Below are positions 19,001 through 37,000 of a stretch of 64,000 nucleotides of DNA, piece after piece. The translations under genes were made by a program, and so were the position numbers. The stretch spans positions 154,501-218,500 of the forward strand of contig NC_135565.1 in NCBI RefSeq assembly GCF_964340395.1, read 5' to 3'. The notes below the pieces were generated by a model. That model was not told the origin of the DNA and made no database searches. It saw only the letters and a program-made list of their open reading frames with translations. Origin of the DNA: Glandiceps talaboti (Eukaryota > Hemichordata > Enteropneusta > Spengelidae). Each line of letters starts with the position of its first letter. The first letter of the stretch is position 1.

Positions 19001-22000
19001 CTACATTGTCTTACACACCTAAGACTCTAGAACATTGTCTTACACACCTAAGACTCTAGTACATTGTCTTACACACCTAAGACTCTAGAACATTGTCTTA
19101 CACACCTAAGACTCTAGTACATTGTCTTACACACCTAAGACTCTAGTACATTGTCTTACACACCTAAGACTCTACTACATTGTCTTACACACCTAAGACT
19201 CTAGTACATTGTCTTACACACCTAAGACTCTACTACATTGTCTTACACACCTAAGACTCTACTACATTGTCTTACACACCTAAGACTCTACTACATTGTC
19301 TTACACACCTAAGACTCTACTACATTGTCTTACACACCTAAGACACTACTACATTGTCTTACACACCTAAGACTCTAGTACATTGTCTTACACACCTAAG
19401 ACTCTACTACATTGTCTTACACACCTAAGACTCTACTACATTGTCTTACACACCTAAGACTCTAGTACATTGTCTTACACACCTAAGACTCTACTACATT
19501 GTCTTACACACCTAAGACTCTACTACATTGTCTTACACACCTAAGACTCTAGTACATTGTCTTACACACCTAAGACTCTAGTACATTGTCTTACACACCT
19601 AAGACTCTAGTACATTGTCTTACACACCTAAGACTCTACTACATTGTCTTACACACCTAAGACTCTAGTACATTGTCTTACACACCTAAGACTCTAGTAC
19701 ATTGTCTTACACACCTAAGACTCTAGTACATTGTCTTACACACCTAAGACTCTAGTACATTGTCTTACACACCTAAGACTCTACTACATTGTCTTACACA
19801 CCTAAGACTCTAGTACATTGTCTTACACACCTAAGATTCTAGTACATTGTCTTACACACCTAAGACTCTACTACATTGTCTTACACACCTAAGACTCTAC
19901 TACATTGTCTTACACACCTAAGACTCTACTACATTGTCTTACACACCTAAGACTCTACTACATTGTCTTACACACCTAAGACTCTACTACATTGTCTTAC
20001 ACACCTACGAGTCTAGTACATTGTCTTACACACCTAAGACTCTAGTACATTGTCTTACACACCTAAGACTCTGCTACATTGTCTTACAAACCTAAGACTC
20101 TAGTACATTGTCTTACACACCTAAGACTCTAGTACATTGTCTTACACACCTAAGACTCTAGTACATTGTCTTACACACCTAAGACGCTAGTACATTGTCT
20201 TACACATCTAAGACTCTACTACATTGTCTTACACACCTAAGACTCTAGTACATTGTCTTACACACCTAAGACTCTAGAACATTGTCTTACACACTTACGA
20301 CTCTAGTACATTGTCTTACACACCTAAGACTCTACTACATTGTCTTACACACCTAAGACTCTAGTACATTGTCTTACACACCTAAGACTCTAGTACATTG
20401 TCTTACACACCTAAGACTCTACTACATTGTCTTACACACCTAAGACTCTACTACATTGTCTTACACACCTAAGACTCTACTACATTGTCTTACACACCTA
20501 AGACTCTACTACATTGTCTTACATACCTAAGACTCTAGTACATTGTCTTACACACCTAAGACTCTAGTACATTGTCTTACACACCTAAGACTCTACTACA
20601 TTATCTTACACACCTAAGACTCTAGTACATTGTCTTACACACCTAAGACTCTAGTACATTGTCTTACACACCTAAGACTCTACTACATTGTCTTACACAC
20701 CTAAGACTCTAGTACATTGTCTTACACACCTAAGACTCTACTACATTGTCTTACACACCTAAGACTCTAGTACATTGTCTTACACACCTAAGACTCTACT
20801 ACATTGTCTTACACACCTAAGACTCTAGTACATTGTCTTACACACCTAAGACTCTACTACATTGTCTTACACACCTAAGACTCTACTACATTGTCTTACA
20901 CACCTAAGACTCTAGTACATTGTCTTACACACCTAAGACTCTAGAACATTGTCTTACACACCTAAGACTCTACTACATTGTCTTACACACCTAAGACTCT
21001 AGTACATTGTCTTACACACCTAACACTCTACTACATTGTCTTACACACCTAAGACTCTAGTACATTGTCTTACACACCTAAGACTCTAGTACATTGTCTT
21101 ACACACCTAAGACTCTACTACATTGTCTTACACACCTAAGACTCTACTACATTGTCTTACACACCTAAGACTCTACTACATTGTCTTACACACCTAAGAC
21201 TCTAGTACATTGTCTTACACACCTAAGACTCTAGTACATTGTCTTACACACCTAAGACTCTAGTACATTGTCTTACACACCTAAGACTCTACTACATTGT
21301 CTTACACACCTAAGACTCTAGTACATTGTCTTACACACCTAAGACTCTAGTACATTGTCTTACACACCTAAGACTCTAGTACATTGTCTTACACACCTAA
21401 GACTCTAGTACATTGTCTTACACACCTAAGACTCTACTACATTGTCTTACACACCTAAGACTCTAGTACATTGTCTTACACACCTAAGATTCTAGTACAT
21501 TGTCTTACACACCTAAGACTCTACTACATTGTCTTACACACCTAAGACTCTACTACATTGTCTTACACACCTAAGACTCTACTACATTGTCTTACACACC
21601 TAAGACTCTACTACATTGTCTTACACACCTAAGACTCTACTACATTGTCTTACACACCTACGAGTCTAGTACATTGTCTTACACACCTAAGACTCTAGTA
21701 CATTGTCTTACACACCTAAGACTCTGCTACATTGTCTTACAAACCTAAGACTCTAGTACATTGTCTTACACACCTAAGACTCTAGTACATTGTCTTACAC
21801 ACCTAAGACTCTAGTACATTGTCTTACACACCTAAGACGCTAGTACATTGTCTTACACACCTAAGACTCTACTACATTGTCTTACACACCTAAGACTCTA
21901 GTACATTGTCTTACACACCTAAGACTCTAGAACATTGTCTTACACACTTACGACTCTAGTACATTGTCTTACACACCTAAGACTCTACTACATTGTCTTA

Positions 22001-25000
22001 CACACCTAAGACTCTAGTACATTGTCTTACACACCTAAGACTCTAGTACATTGTCTTACACACCTAAGACTCTACTACATTGTCTTACACACCTAAGACT
22101 CTACTACATTGTCTTACACACCTAAGACTCTACTACATTGTCTTACACACCTAAGACTCTACTACATTGTCTTACACACCTAAGACTCTAGTACATTGTC
22201 TTACACACCTAAGACTCTAGTACATTGTCTTACACACCTAAGACTCTACTACATTATCTTACACACCTAAGACTCTAGTACATTGTCTTACACACCTAAG
22301 ACTCTAGTACATTGTCTTACACACCTAAGACTCTACTACATTGTCTTACACACCTAAGACTCTAGTACATTGTCTTACACACCTAAGACTCTACTACATT
22401 GTCTTACACACCTAAGACTCTAGTACATTGTCTTACACACCTAAGACTCTACTACATTGTCTTACACACCTAAGACTCTAGTACATTGTCTTACACACCT
22501 AAGACTCTACTACATTGTCTTACACACCTAAGACTCTACTACATTGTCTTACACACCTAAGACTCTAGTACATTGTCTTACACACCTAAGACTCTAGAAC
22601 ATTGTCTTACACACCTAAGACTCTACTACATTGTCTTACACACCTAAGACTCTAGTACATTGTCTTACACACCTAACACTCTACTACATTGTCTTACACA
22701 CCTAAGACTCTAGTACATTGTCTTACACACCTAAGACTCTAGTACATTGTCTTACACACCTAAGACTCTACTACATTGTCTTACACACCTAAGACTCTAC
22801 TACATTGTCTTACACACCTAAGACTCTACTACATTGTCTTACACACCTAAGACACTACTACATTGTCTTACACACCTAAGACTCTAGTACATTGTCTTAC
22901 ACACCTAAGACTCTACTACATTGTCTTACACACCTAAGACTCTACTACATTGTCTTACACACCTAAGACTCTAGTACATTGTCTTACACACCTAAGACTC
23001 TACTACATTGTCTTACACACCTAAGACTCTACTACATTGTCTTACACACCTAAGACTCTAGTACATTGTCTTACACACCTAAGACTCTAGTACATTGTCT
23101 TACACACCTAAGACTCTAGTACATTGTCTTACACACCTAAGACTCTACTACATTGTCTTACACACCTAAGACTCTAGTACATTGTCTTACACACCTAAGA
23201 CTCTACTACATTGTCTTACACACCTAAGACTCTAGTACATTGTCTTACACACCTAAGACTCTAGTACATTGTCTTACACACCTAAGACTCTACTACATTG
23301 TCTTACACACCTAAGACTCTAGTACATTGTCTTACACACCTAAGATTCTAGTACATTGTCTTACACACCTAAGACTCTACTACATTGTCTTACACACCTA
23401 AGACTCTACTACATTGTCTTACACACCTAAGACTCTACTACATTGTCTTACACACCTAAGACTCTACTACATTGTCTTACACACCTAAGACTCTACTACA
23501 TTGTCTTACACACCTACGAGTCTAGTACATTGTCTTACACACCTAAGACTCTAGTACATTGTCTTACACACCTAAGACTCTGCTACATTGTCTTACAAAC
23601 CTAAGACTCTAGTACATTGTCTTACACACCTAAGACTCTAGTACATTGTCTTACACACCTAAGACTCTAGTACATTGTCTTACACACCTAAGACGCTAGT
23701 ACATTGTCTTACACACCTAAGACTCTACTACATTGTCTTACACACCTAAGACTCTAGTACATTGTCTTACACACCTAAGACTCTAGAACATTGTCTTACA
23801 CACTTACGACTCTAGTACATTGTCTTACACACCTAAGACTCTAGTACATTGTCTTACACACCTAAGACTCTAGTACATTGTCTTACACACCTAAGACTCT
23901 AGTACATTGTCTTACACACCTAAGACTCTACTACATTGTCTTACACACCTAAGACTCTACTACATTGTCTTACACACCTAAGACTCTACTACATTGTCTT
24001 ACACACCTAAGACTCTACTACATTGTCTTACACACCTAAGACTCTAGTACATTGTCTTACACACCTAAGACTCTAGTACATTGTCTTACACACCTAAGAC
24101 TCTACTACATTGTCTTACACACCTAAGACTCTAGTACATTGTCTTACACACCTAAGACTCTAGTACATTGTCTTACACACCTAAGACTCTAGTACATTGT
24201 CTTACACACCTAAGACTCTAGTACATTGTCTTACACACCTAAGACTCTAGTACATTGTCTTACACACCTAAGACTCTACTACATTGTCTTACACACCTAA
24301 GACTCTAGTACATTGTCTTACACACCTAAGATTCTAGTACATTGTCTTACACACCTAAGACTCTACTACATTGTCTTACACACCTAAGAATCTACTACAT
24401 TGTCTTACACACCTAAGACTCTACTACATTGTCTTACACACCTAAGACTCTACTACATTGTCTTACACACCTAAGACTCTACTACATTGTCTTACACACC
24501 TACGAGTCTAGTACATTGTCTTACACACCTAAGACTCTAGTACATTGTCTTACACACCTAAGACTCTGCTACATTGTCTTACAAACCTAAGACTCTAGTA
24601 CATTGTCTTACACACCTAAGACTCTAGTACATTGTCTTACACACCTAAGACTCTAGTACATTGTCTTACACACCTAAGACGCTAGTACATTGTCTTACAC
24701 ACCTAAGACTCTACTACATTGTCTTACACACCTAAGACTCTAGTATATTGTCTTACACACCTAAGACTCTAGAACATTGTCTTACACACTTACGACTCTA
24801 GTACATTGTCTTACACACCTAAGACTCTAGTACATTGTCTTACACACCTAAGACTCTAGTACATTGTCTTACACACCTAAGACTCTAGTACATTGTCTTA
24901 CACACCTAAGACTCTACTACATTGTCTTACACACCTAAGACTCTACTACATTGTCTTACACACCTAAGACTCTACTACATTGTCTTACACACCTAAGACT

Positions 25001-28000
25001 CTACTACATTGTCTTACACACCTAAGACTCTACTACATTGTCTTACACACCTAAGACTCTAGTACATTGTCTTACACACCTAAGACTCTACTACATTGTC
25101 TTACACACCTAAGACTCTAGTACATTGTCTTACACACCTAAGACTCTACTACATTGTCTTACACACCTAAGACTCTAGTACATTGTCTTACACACCTAAG
25201 ACTCTAGAACATTGTCTTACACACCTAAGACTCTAGTACATTGTCTTACACACCTAAGACTCTAGTACATTGTCTTACACACCTAAGACTCTACTACATT
25301 GTCTTACACACCTAAGACTCTACTACATTGTCTTACACACCTAAGACTCTAGAACATTGTCTTACACACTTACGACTCTAGTACATTGTCTTACACACCT
25401 AAGACTCTAGTACATTGTCTTACACACCCAAGACTCTAGTACATTGTCTTACACACCTAAGACTCTGCTACATTGTCTTACACACCTAAGACTCTAGTAC
25501 ATTGTCTTACACACCTAAGACTCTACTACATTGTCTTACACACCTAAAACTCTAGTACATTGTCTTACACACCTAAGACTCTACTACATTGTCTTACACA
25601 CCTAAGACTCTAGTACATTGTCTTACACACCTAAGACTCTAGTACATTGTCTTACACACCTAAGACTCTAGTACATTGTCTTACACACCTAAGACTCTAC
25701 TACATTGTCTTACACACCTAAGATTCTAGTACATTGTCTTACACACCTAAGACTCTAGTACATTGTCTTACACACCTAAGACTCTACTACATTGTCTTAC
25801 ACACCTAAGACTCTAGTACATTGTCTTACACACCTAAGACTCTACTACATTGTCTTACACACCTAAGACTCTACTACATTGTCTTACACACCTAAGACTC
25901 TACTACATTGTCTTACACACCTAAGACTCTACTACATTGTCTTACACACCTAAGACTCTAGAACATTGTCTTACACACTTACGACTCTACTACATTGTCT
26001 TACACACCTAAGACTCTACTACATTGTCTTACACACCTAAGACTCTAGTACATTGTCTTACACACCTAAGACTCTAGTACATTGTCTTACACACCTAAGA
26101 CTCTACTACATTGTCTTACACACCTAAGACTCTACTACATTGTCTTACACACCTAAGACTCTACTACATTGTCTTACACACCTAAGACTCTACTACATTG
26201 TCTTACACACCTAAGACTCTAGTACATTGTCTTACACACCTAAGACTCTACTACATTGTCTTACACACCTAAGACTCTAGTACATTGTCTTACACACCTA
26301 AGACTCTACTACATTGTCTTACACACCTAAGACTCTACTACATTGTCTTACACACCAAAGACTCTACTACATTGTCTTACACACCTAAGACTCTACTACA
26401 TTGTCTTACACACCTAAGACTCTAGTACATTGTCTTACACACCTAAGACTCTACTACATTGTCTTACACACCTAAGACTCTACTACATTGTCTTACACAC
26501 CTAAGACTCTACTACATTGTCTTACACACCTAAGACTCTACTACATTGTCTTACACACCTAAGACTCTACTACATTGTCTTACACACCTAAGACTCTACT
26601 ACATTGTCTTACACACCTAAGACTCTACTACATTGTCTTACACACCTAAGACTCTACTACATTGTCTTACACACCTAAGACTCTACTACATTGTCTTACA
26701 CACCTAAGACTCTACTACATTGTCTTACACACCTAAGACTCTACTACATTGTCTTACACACCTAAGACTCTAGTACATTGTCTTACACACCTAAGACTCT
26801 ACTACATTGTCTTACACACCTAAGACTCTAGTACATTGTCTTACACACCTAAGACTCTACTACATTATCTTACACACCTAAGACTCTAGTACATTGTCTT
26901 ACACACCTAAGACTCTAGAACATTGTCTTACACACCTAAGACTCTAGTACATTGTCTTACACACCTAAGACTCTACTACATTGTCTTACACACCTAAGAC
27001 TCTAGTACATTGTCTTACACACCTAAGACTCTACTACATTGTCTTACACACCTAAGACTCTACTACATTGTCTTACACACCTAAGACTCTACTACATTGT
27101 CTTACACACCTAAGACTCTACTACATTGTCTTACACACCTAAGACACTACTACATTGTCTTACACACCTAAGACTCTAGTACATTGTCTTACACACCTAA
27201 GACTCTACTACATTGTCTTACACACCTAAGACTCTACTACATTGTCTTACACACCTAAGACTCTAGTACATTGTCTTACACACCTAAGACTCTACTACAT
27301 TGTCTTACACACCTAAGACTCTACTACATTGTCTTACACACCTAAGACTCTAGTACATTGTCTTACACACCTAAGACTCTAGTACATTGTCTTACACACC
27401 TAAGACTCTAGTACATTGTCTTACACACCTAAGACTCTACTACATTGTCTTACACACCTAAGACTCTAGTACATTGTCTTACACACCTAAGACTCTACTA
27501 CATTGTCTTACACACCTAAGACTCTAGTACATTGTCTTACACACCTAAGACTCTAGTACATTGTCTTACACACCTAAGACTCTACTACATTGTCTTACAC
27601 ACCTAAGACTCTAGTACATTGTCTTACACACCTAAGATTCTAGTACATTGTCTTACACACCTAAGACTCTACTACATTGTCTTACACACCTAAGACTCTA
27701 CTACATTGTCTTACACACCTAAGACTCTACTACATTGTCTTACACACCTAAGACTCTACTACATTGTCTTACACACCTAAGACTCTACTACATTGTCTTA
27801 CACACCTACGAGTCTAGTACATTGTCTTACACACCTAAGACTCTAGTACATTGTCTTACACACCTAAGACTCTGCTACATTGTCTTACAAACCTAAGACT
27901 CTAGTACATTGTCTTACACACCTAAGACTCTAGTACATTGTCTTACACACCTAAGACTCTAGTACATTGTCTTACACACCTAAGACGCTAGTACATTGTC

Positions 28001-31000
28001 TTACACACCTAAGACTCTACTACATTGTCTTACACACCTAAGACTCTAGTACATTGTCTTACACACCTAAGACTCTAGAACATTGTCTTACACACTTACG
28101 ACTCTAGTACATTGTCTTACACACCTAAGACTCTAGTACATTGTCTTACACACCTAAGACTCTAGTACATTGTCTTACACACCTAAGACTCTAGTACATT
28201 GTCTTACACACCTAAGACTCTACTACATTGTCTTACACACCTAAGACTCTACTACATTGTCTTACACACCTAAGACTCTACTACATTGTCTTACACACCT
28301 AAGACTCTACTACATTGTCTAACACACCTAAGACTCTAGTACATTGTCTTACACACCTAAGACTCTAGTACATTGTCTTACACACCTAAGACTCTACTAC
28401 ATTGTCTTACACACCTAAGACTCTAGTACATTGTCTTACACACCTAAGACTCTACTACATTGTCTTACACACCTAAGACTCTAGTACATTGTCTTACACA
28501 CCTAAGACTCTAGTACATTGTCTTACACACCTAAGACTCTACTACATTGTCTTACACACCTAAGACTCTAGTACATTGTCTTACACACCTAAGACTCTAG
28601 TACATTGTCTTACACACCTAAGACTCTACTACATTGTCTTACACACCTAAGACTCTAGTACATTGTCTTACACACCTAAGATTCTAGTACATTGTCTTAC
28701 ACACCTAAGACTCTACTACATTGTCTTACACACCTAAGACTCTACTACATTGTCTTACACACCTAAGACTCTACTACATTGTCTTACACACCTAAGACTC
28801 TACTACATTGTCTTACACACCTAAGACTCTACTACATTGTCTTACACACCTACGAGTCTAGTACATTGTCTTACACACCTAAGACTCTAGTACATTGTCT
28901 TACACACCTAAGACTCTGCTACATTGTCTTACAAACCTAAGACTCTAGTACATTGTCTTACACACCTAAGACTCTAGTACATTGTCTTACACACCTAAGA
29001 CTCTAGTACATTGTCTTACACACCTAAGACGCTAGTACATTGTCTTACACACCTAAGACTCTACTACATTGTCTTACACACCTAAGACTCTAGTACATTG
29101 TCTTACACACCTAAGACTCTAGAACATTGTCTTACACACTTACGACTCTAGTACATTGTCTTACACACCTAAGACTCTAGTACATTGTCTTACACACCTA
29201 AGACTCTAGTACATTGTCTTACACACCTAAGACTCTAGTACATTGTCTTACACACCTAAGACTCTACTACATTGTCTTACACACCTAAGACTCTACTACA
29301 TTGTCTTACACACCTAAGACTCTACTACATTGTCTTACACACCTAAGACTCTACTACATTGTCTTACACACCTAAGACTCTACTACATTGTCTTACACAC
29401 CTAAGACTCTAGTACATTGTCTTACACACCTAAGACTCTACTACATTGTCTTACACACCTAAGACTCTAGTACATTGTCTTACACACCTAAGACTCTACT
29501 ACATTGTCTTACACACCTAAGACTCTAGTACATTGTCTTACACACCTAAGACTCTAGAACATTGTCTTACACACCTAAGACTCTAGTACATTGTCTTACA
29601 CACCTAAGACTCTACTACATTGTCTTACACACCTAAGACTCTACTACATTGTCTTACACACCTAAGACTCTAGAACATTGTCTTACACACTTACGACTCT
29701 AGTACATTGTCTTACACACCTAAGACTCTACTACATTGTCTTACACACCTAAGACTCTAGTACATTGTCTTACACACCTAAGACTCTACTACATTGTCTT
29801 ACACACCTAAGACTCTAGTACATTGTCTTACACACCTAAGACTCTACTACATTATCTTACACACCTAAGACTCTAGTACATTGTCTTACACACCTAAGAC
29901 TCTAGAACATTGTCTTACACACCTAAGACTCTAGTACATTGTCTTACACACCTAAGACTCTAGTACATTGTCTTACACACCTAAGACTCTAGTACATTGT
30001 CTTACACACCTAAGACTCTACTACATTGTCTTACACACCTAAGACTCTAGTACATTGTCTTACACACCTAAGACTCTACTACATTGTCTTACACACCTAA
30101 GACTCTACTACATTGTCTTACACACCTAAGACTCTACTACATTGTCTTACACACCTAAGACTCTACTACATTGTCTTACACACCTAAGACACTACTACAT
30201 TCTCTTACACACCTAAGACTCTAGTACATTGTCTTACACACCTAAGACTCTAGTACATTGTCTTACACACCTAAGACTCTACTACATTGTCTTACACACC
30301 TAAGACTCTACTACATTGTCTTACACACCTAAGACTCTAGTACATTGTCTTACACACCTAAGACTCTACTACATTGTCTTACACACCTAAGACTCTACTA
30401 CATTGTCTTACACACCTAAGACTCTAGTACATTGTCTTACACACCTAAGACTCTAGTACATTGTCTTACACACCTAAGACTCTAGTACATTGTCTTACAC
30501 ACCTAAGACTCTACTACATTGTCTTACACACCTAAGACTCTAGTACATTGTCTTACACACCTAAGACTCTACTACATTGTCTTACACACCTAAGACTCTA
30601 GTACATTGTCTTACACACCTAAGACTCTAGTACATTGTCTTACACACCTAAGACTCTACTACATTGTCTTACACACCTAAGACTCTAGTACATTGTCTTA
30701 CACACCTAAGATTCTAGTACATTGTCTTACACACCTAAGACTCTACTACATTGTCTTACACACCTAAGACTCTACTACATTGTCTTACACACCTAAGACT
30801 CTACTACATTGTCTTACACACCTAAGACTCTACTACATTGTCTTACACACCTAAGACTCTACTACATTGTCTTACACACCTACGAGTCTAGTACATTGTC
30901 TTACACACCTAAGACTCTAGTACATTGTCTTACACACCTAAGACTCTGCTACATTGTCTTACAAACCTAAGACTCTAGTACATTGTCTTACACACCTAAG

Positions 31001-34000
31001 ACTCTAGTACATTGTCTTACACACCTAAGACTCTAGTACATTGTCTTACACACCTAAGACGCTAGTACATTGTCTTACACACCTAAGACTCTACTACATT
31101 GTCTTACACACCTAAGACTCTACTACATTGTCTTACACACCTAAGACTCTAGTACATTGTCTTACACACCTAAGACTCTAGAACATTGTCTTACACACCT
31201 AAGACTCTAGTACATTGTCTTACACACCTAAGACTCTAGTACATTGTCTTACACACCTAAGACTCTAGTACATTGTCTTACACACCTAAGACTCTACTAC
31301 ATTGTCTTACACACCTAAGACTCTACTACATTGTCTTACACACATAAGACTCTACTACATTGTCTTACACACCTAAGACTCTACTACATTGTCTTACACA
31401 CCTAAGACTCTACTACATTGTCTTACACACCTAAGACTCTAGTACATTGTCTTACACACCTAAGACTCTACTACATTGTCTTACACACCTAAGACTCTAG
31501 TACATTGTCTTACACACCTAAGACTCTACTACATTGTCTTACACACCTAAGACTCTAGTACATTGTCTTACACACCTAAGACTCTAGTACATTGTCTTAC
31601 ACACCTAAGACTCTACTACATTGTCTTACACACCTAAGACTCTAGTACATTGTCTTACACACCTAAGACTCTAGTACATTGTCTTACACACCTAAGACTC
31701 TACTACATTGTCTTACACACCTAAGACTCTAGTACATTGTCTTACACACCTAAGATTCTAGTACATTGTCTTACACACCTAAGACTCTACTACATTGTCT
31801 TACACACCTAAGACTCTACTACATTGTCTTACACACCTAAGACTCTACTACATTGTCTTACACACCTAAGACTCTACTACATTGTCTTACACACCTAAGA
31901 CTCTACTACATTGTCTTACACACCTACGAGTCTAGTACATTGTCTTACACACCTAAGACTCTAGTACATTGTCTTACACACCTAAGACTCTGCTACATTG
32001 TCTTACAAACCTAAGACTCTAGTACATTGTCTTACACACCTAAGACTCTAGTACATTGTCTTACACACCTAAGACTCTAGTACATTGTCTTACACACCTA
32101 AGACGCTAGTACATTGTCTTACACACCTAAGACTCTACTACATTGTCTTACACACCTAAGACTCTAGTACATTGTCTTACACACCTAAGACTCTAGAACA
32201 TTGTCTTACACACTTACGACTCTAGTACATTGTCTTACACACCTAAGACTCTAGTACATTGTCTTACACACCTAAGACTCTAGTACATTGTCTTACACAC
32301 CTAAGACTCTAGTACATTGTCTTACACACCTAAGACTCTACTACATTGTCTTACACACCTAAGACTCTACTACATTGTCTTACACACCTAAGACTCTACT
32401 ACATTGTCTTACACACCTAAGACTCTACTACATTGTCTTACACACCTAAGACTCTACTACATTGTCTTACACACCTAAGACTCTAGTACATTGTCTTACA
32501 CACCTAAGACTCTACTACATTGTCTTACACACCTAAGACTCTAGTACATTGTCTTACACACCTAAGACTCTACTACATTGTCTTACACACCTAAGACTCT
32601 AGTACATTGTCTTACACACCTAAGACTCTAGAACATTGTCTTACACACCTAAGACTCTAGTACATTGTCTTACACACCTAAGACTCTACTACATTGTCTT
32701 ACACACCTAAGACTCTACTACATTGTCTTACACACCTAAGACTCTAGAACATTGTCTTACACACTTACGACTCTAGTACATTGTCTTACACACCTAAGAC
32801 TCTACTACATTGTCTTACACACCTAAGACTCTAGTACATTGTCTTACACACCTAAGACTCTACTACATTGTCTTACACACCTAAGACTCTAGTACATTGT
32901 CTTACACACCTAAGACTCTACTACATTGTCTTACACACCTAAGACTCTACTACATTGTCTTACACACCTAAGACTCTACTACATTGTCTTACACACCTAA
33001 GACTCTACTACATTGTCTTACACACCTAAGACTCTAGTACATTGTCTTACACACCTAAGACTCTACTACATTGTCTTACACACCTAAGACTCTACTACAT
33101 TGTCTTACACACCTAAGACTCTACTACATTGTCTTACACACCTAAGACTCTACTACATTGTCTTACACACCTAAGACTCTACTACATTGTCTTACACACC
33201 TAAGACTCTACTACATTGTCTTACACACCTAAGACTCTACTACATTGTCTTACACACCTAAGACTCTACTACATTGTCTTACACACCTAAGACTCTACTA
33301 CATTGTCTTACACACCTAAGACTCTACTACATTGTCTTACACACCTAAGACTCTACTACATTGTCTTACACACCTAAGACTCTAGTACATTGTCTTACAC
33401 ACCTAAGACTCTAGTACATTGTCTTACACACCTAAGACTCTACTACATTATCTTACACACCTAAGACTCTAGTACATTGTCTTACACACCTAAGACTCTA
33501 GAACATTGTCTTACACACCTAAGACTCTAGTACATTGTCTTACACACCTAAGACTCTAGTACATTGTCTTACACACCTAAGACTCTAGTACATTGTCTTA
33601 CACACCTAAGACTCTACTACATTGTCTTACACACCTAAGACTCTAGTACATTGTATTACACACCTAAGACTCTACTACATTGTCTTACACACCTAAGACT
33701 CTACTACATTGTCTTACACACCTAAGACTCTACTACATTGTCTTACACACCTAAGACTCTACTACATTGTCTTACACACCTAAGACACTACTACATTGTC
33801 TTACACACCTAAGACTCTAGTACATTGTCTTACACACCTAAGACTCTACTACATTGTCTTACACACCTAAGACTCTACTACATTGTCTTACACACCTAAG
33901 ACTCTAGTACATTGTCTTACACACCTAAGACTCTACTACATTGTCTTACACACCTAAGACTCTACTACATTGTCTTACACACCTAAGACTCTACTACATT

Positions 34001-37000
34001 GTCTTACACACCTAAGACTCTAGTACATTGTCTTACACACCTAAGACTCTAGTACATTGTCTTACACACCTAAGACTCTACTACATTGTCTTACACACCT
34101 AAGACTCTAGTACATTGTCTTACACACCTAAGACTCTACTACATTGTCTTACACACCTAAGACTCTACTACATTGTCTTACACACCTAAGACTCTAGTAC
34201 ATTGTCTTACACACCTAAGACTCTACTACATTGTCTTACACACCTAAGACTCTAGTACATTGTCTTACACACCTAAGATTCTAGTACATTGTCTTACACA
34301 CCTAAGACTCTACTACATTGTCTTACACACCTAAGACTCTACTACATTGTCTTACACACCTAAGACTCTACTACATTGTCTTACACACCTAAGACTCTAC
34401 TACATTGTCTTACACACCTAAGACTCTACTACATTGTCTTACACACCTACGAGTCTAGTACATTGTCTTACACACCTAAGACTCTAGTACATTGTCTTAC
34501 ACACCTAAGACTCTGCTACATTGTCTTACAAACCTAAGACTCTAGTACATTGTCTTACACACCTAAGACTCTAGTACATTGTCTTACACACCTAAGACTC
34601 TAGTACATTGTCTTACACACCTAAGACGCTAGTACATTGTCTTACACACCTAAGACTCTACTACATTGTCTTACACACCTAAGACTCTAGTACATTGTCT
34701 TACACACCTAAGACTCTAGAACATTGTCTTACACACTTACGACTCTAGTACATTGTCTTACACACCTAAGACTCTAGTACATTGTCTTACACACCTAAGA
34801 CTCTAGTACATTGTCTTACACACCTAAGACTCTAGTACATTGTCTTACACACCTAAGACTCTAGTACATTGTCTTACACACCTAAGACTCTACTACATTG
34901 TCTTACACACCTAAGACTCTAGTACATTGTCTTACACACCTAAGACTCTACTACATTGTCTTACACACCTAAGACTCTAGTACATTGTCTTACACACCTA
35001 AGACTCTAGTACATTGTCTTACACACCTAAGACTCTAGTACATTGTCTTACACACCTAAGACTCTACTACATTGTCTTACACACCTAAGACTCTAGTACA
35101 TTGTCTTACACACCTAAGACTCTACTACATTGTCTTACACACCTAAGACTCTAGTACATTGTCTTACACACCTAAGACTCTAGTACATTGTCTTACACAC
35201 CTAAGACTCTACTACATTGTCTTACACACCTAAGACTCTAGTACATTGTCTTACACACCTAAGACTCTAGTACATTGTCTTACACACCTAAGACTCTACT
35301 ACATTGTCTTACACACCTAAGACTCTAGTACATTGTCTTACACACCTAAGATTCTAGTACATTGTCTTACACACCTAAGACTCTACTACATTGTCTTAAA
35401 CACCTAAGACTCTACTACATTGTCTTACACACCTAAGACTCTACTACATTGTCTTACACACCTAAGACTCTACTACATTGTCTTACACACCTAAGACTCT
35501 ACTACATTGTCTTACACACCTACGAGTCTAGTACATTGTCTTACACACCTAAGACTCTAGTACATTGTCTTACACACCTAAGACTCTGCTACATTGTCTT
35601 ACAAACCTAAGACTCTAGTACATTGTCTTACACACCTAAGACTCTAGTACATTGTCTTACACACCTAAGACTCTAGTACATTGTCTTACACACCTAAGAC
35701 GCTAGTACATTGTCTTACACACCTAAGACTCTACTACATTGTCTTACACACCTAAGACTCTAGTACATTGTCTTACACACCTAAGACTCTAGAACATTGT
35801 CTTACACACTTACGACTCTAGTACATTGTCTTACACACCTAAGACTCTAGTACATTGTCTTACACACCTAAGACTCTAGTACATTGTCTTACACACCTAA
35901 GACTCTAGTACATTGTCTTACACACCTAAGACTCTACTACATTGTCTTACACACCTAAGACTCTACTACATTGTCTTACACACCTAAGACTCTACTACAT
36001 TGTCTTACACACCTAAGACTCTACTACATTGTCTTACACACCTAAGACTCTACTACATTGTCTTACACACCTAAGACTCTAGTACATTGTCTTACACACC
36101 TAAGACTCTACTACATTGTCTTACACACCTAAGACTCTAGTACATTGTCTTACACACCTAAGACTCTACTACATTGTCTTACACACCTAAGACTCTAGTA
36201 CATTGTCTTACACACCTAAGACTCTAGAACATTGTCTTACACACCTAAGACTCTAGTACATTGTCTTACACACCTAAGACTCTACTACATTGTCTTACAC
36301 ACCTAAGACTCTACTACATTGTCTTACACACCTAAGACTCTAGAACATTGTCTTACACACTTACGACTCTAGTACATTGTCTTACACACCTAAGACTCTA
36401 GTACATTGTCTTACACACCCAAGACTCTAGTACATTGTCTTACACACCTAAGACTCTGCTACATTGTCTTACACACCTAAGACTCTAGTACATTGTCTTA
36501 CACACCTAAGACTCTACTACATTGTCTTACACACCTAAAACTCTAGTACATTGTCTTACACACCTAAGACTCTACTACATTGTCTTACACACCTAAGACT
36601 CTAGTACATTGTCTTACACACCTAAGACTCTAGTACATTGTCTTACACACCTAAGACTCTAGTACATTGTCTTACACACCTAAGACTCTACTACATTGTC
36701 TTACACACCTAAGATTCTAGTACATTGTCTTACACACCTAAGACTCTAGTACATTGTCTTACACACCTAAGACTCTACTACATTGTCTTACACACCTAAG
36801 ACTCTAGTACATTGTCTTACACACCTAAGACTCTACTACATTGTCTTACACACCTAAGACTCTACTACATTGTCTTACACACCTAAGACTCTACTACATT
36901 GTCTTACACACCTAAGACTCTACTACATTGTCTTACACACCTAAGACTCTAGAACATTGTCTTACACACTTACGACTCTACTACATTGTCTTACACACCT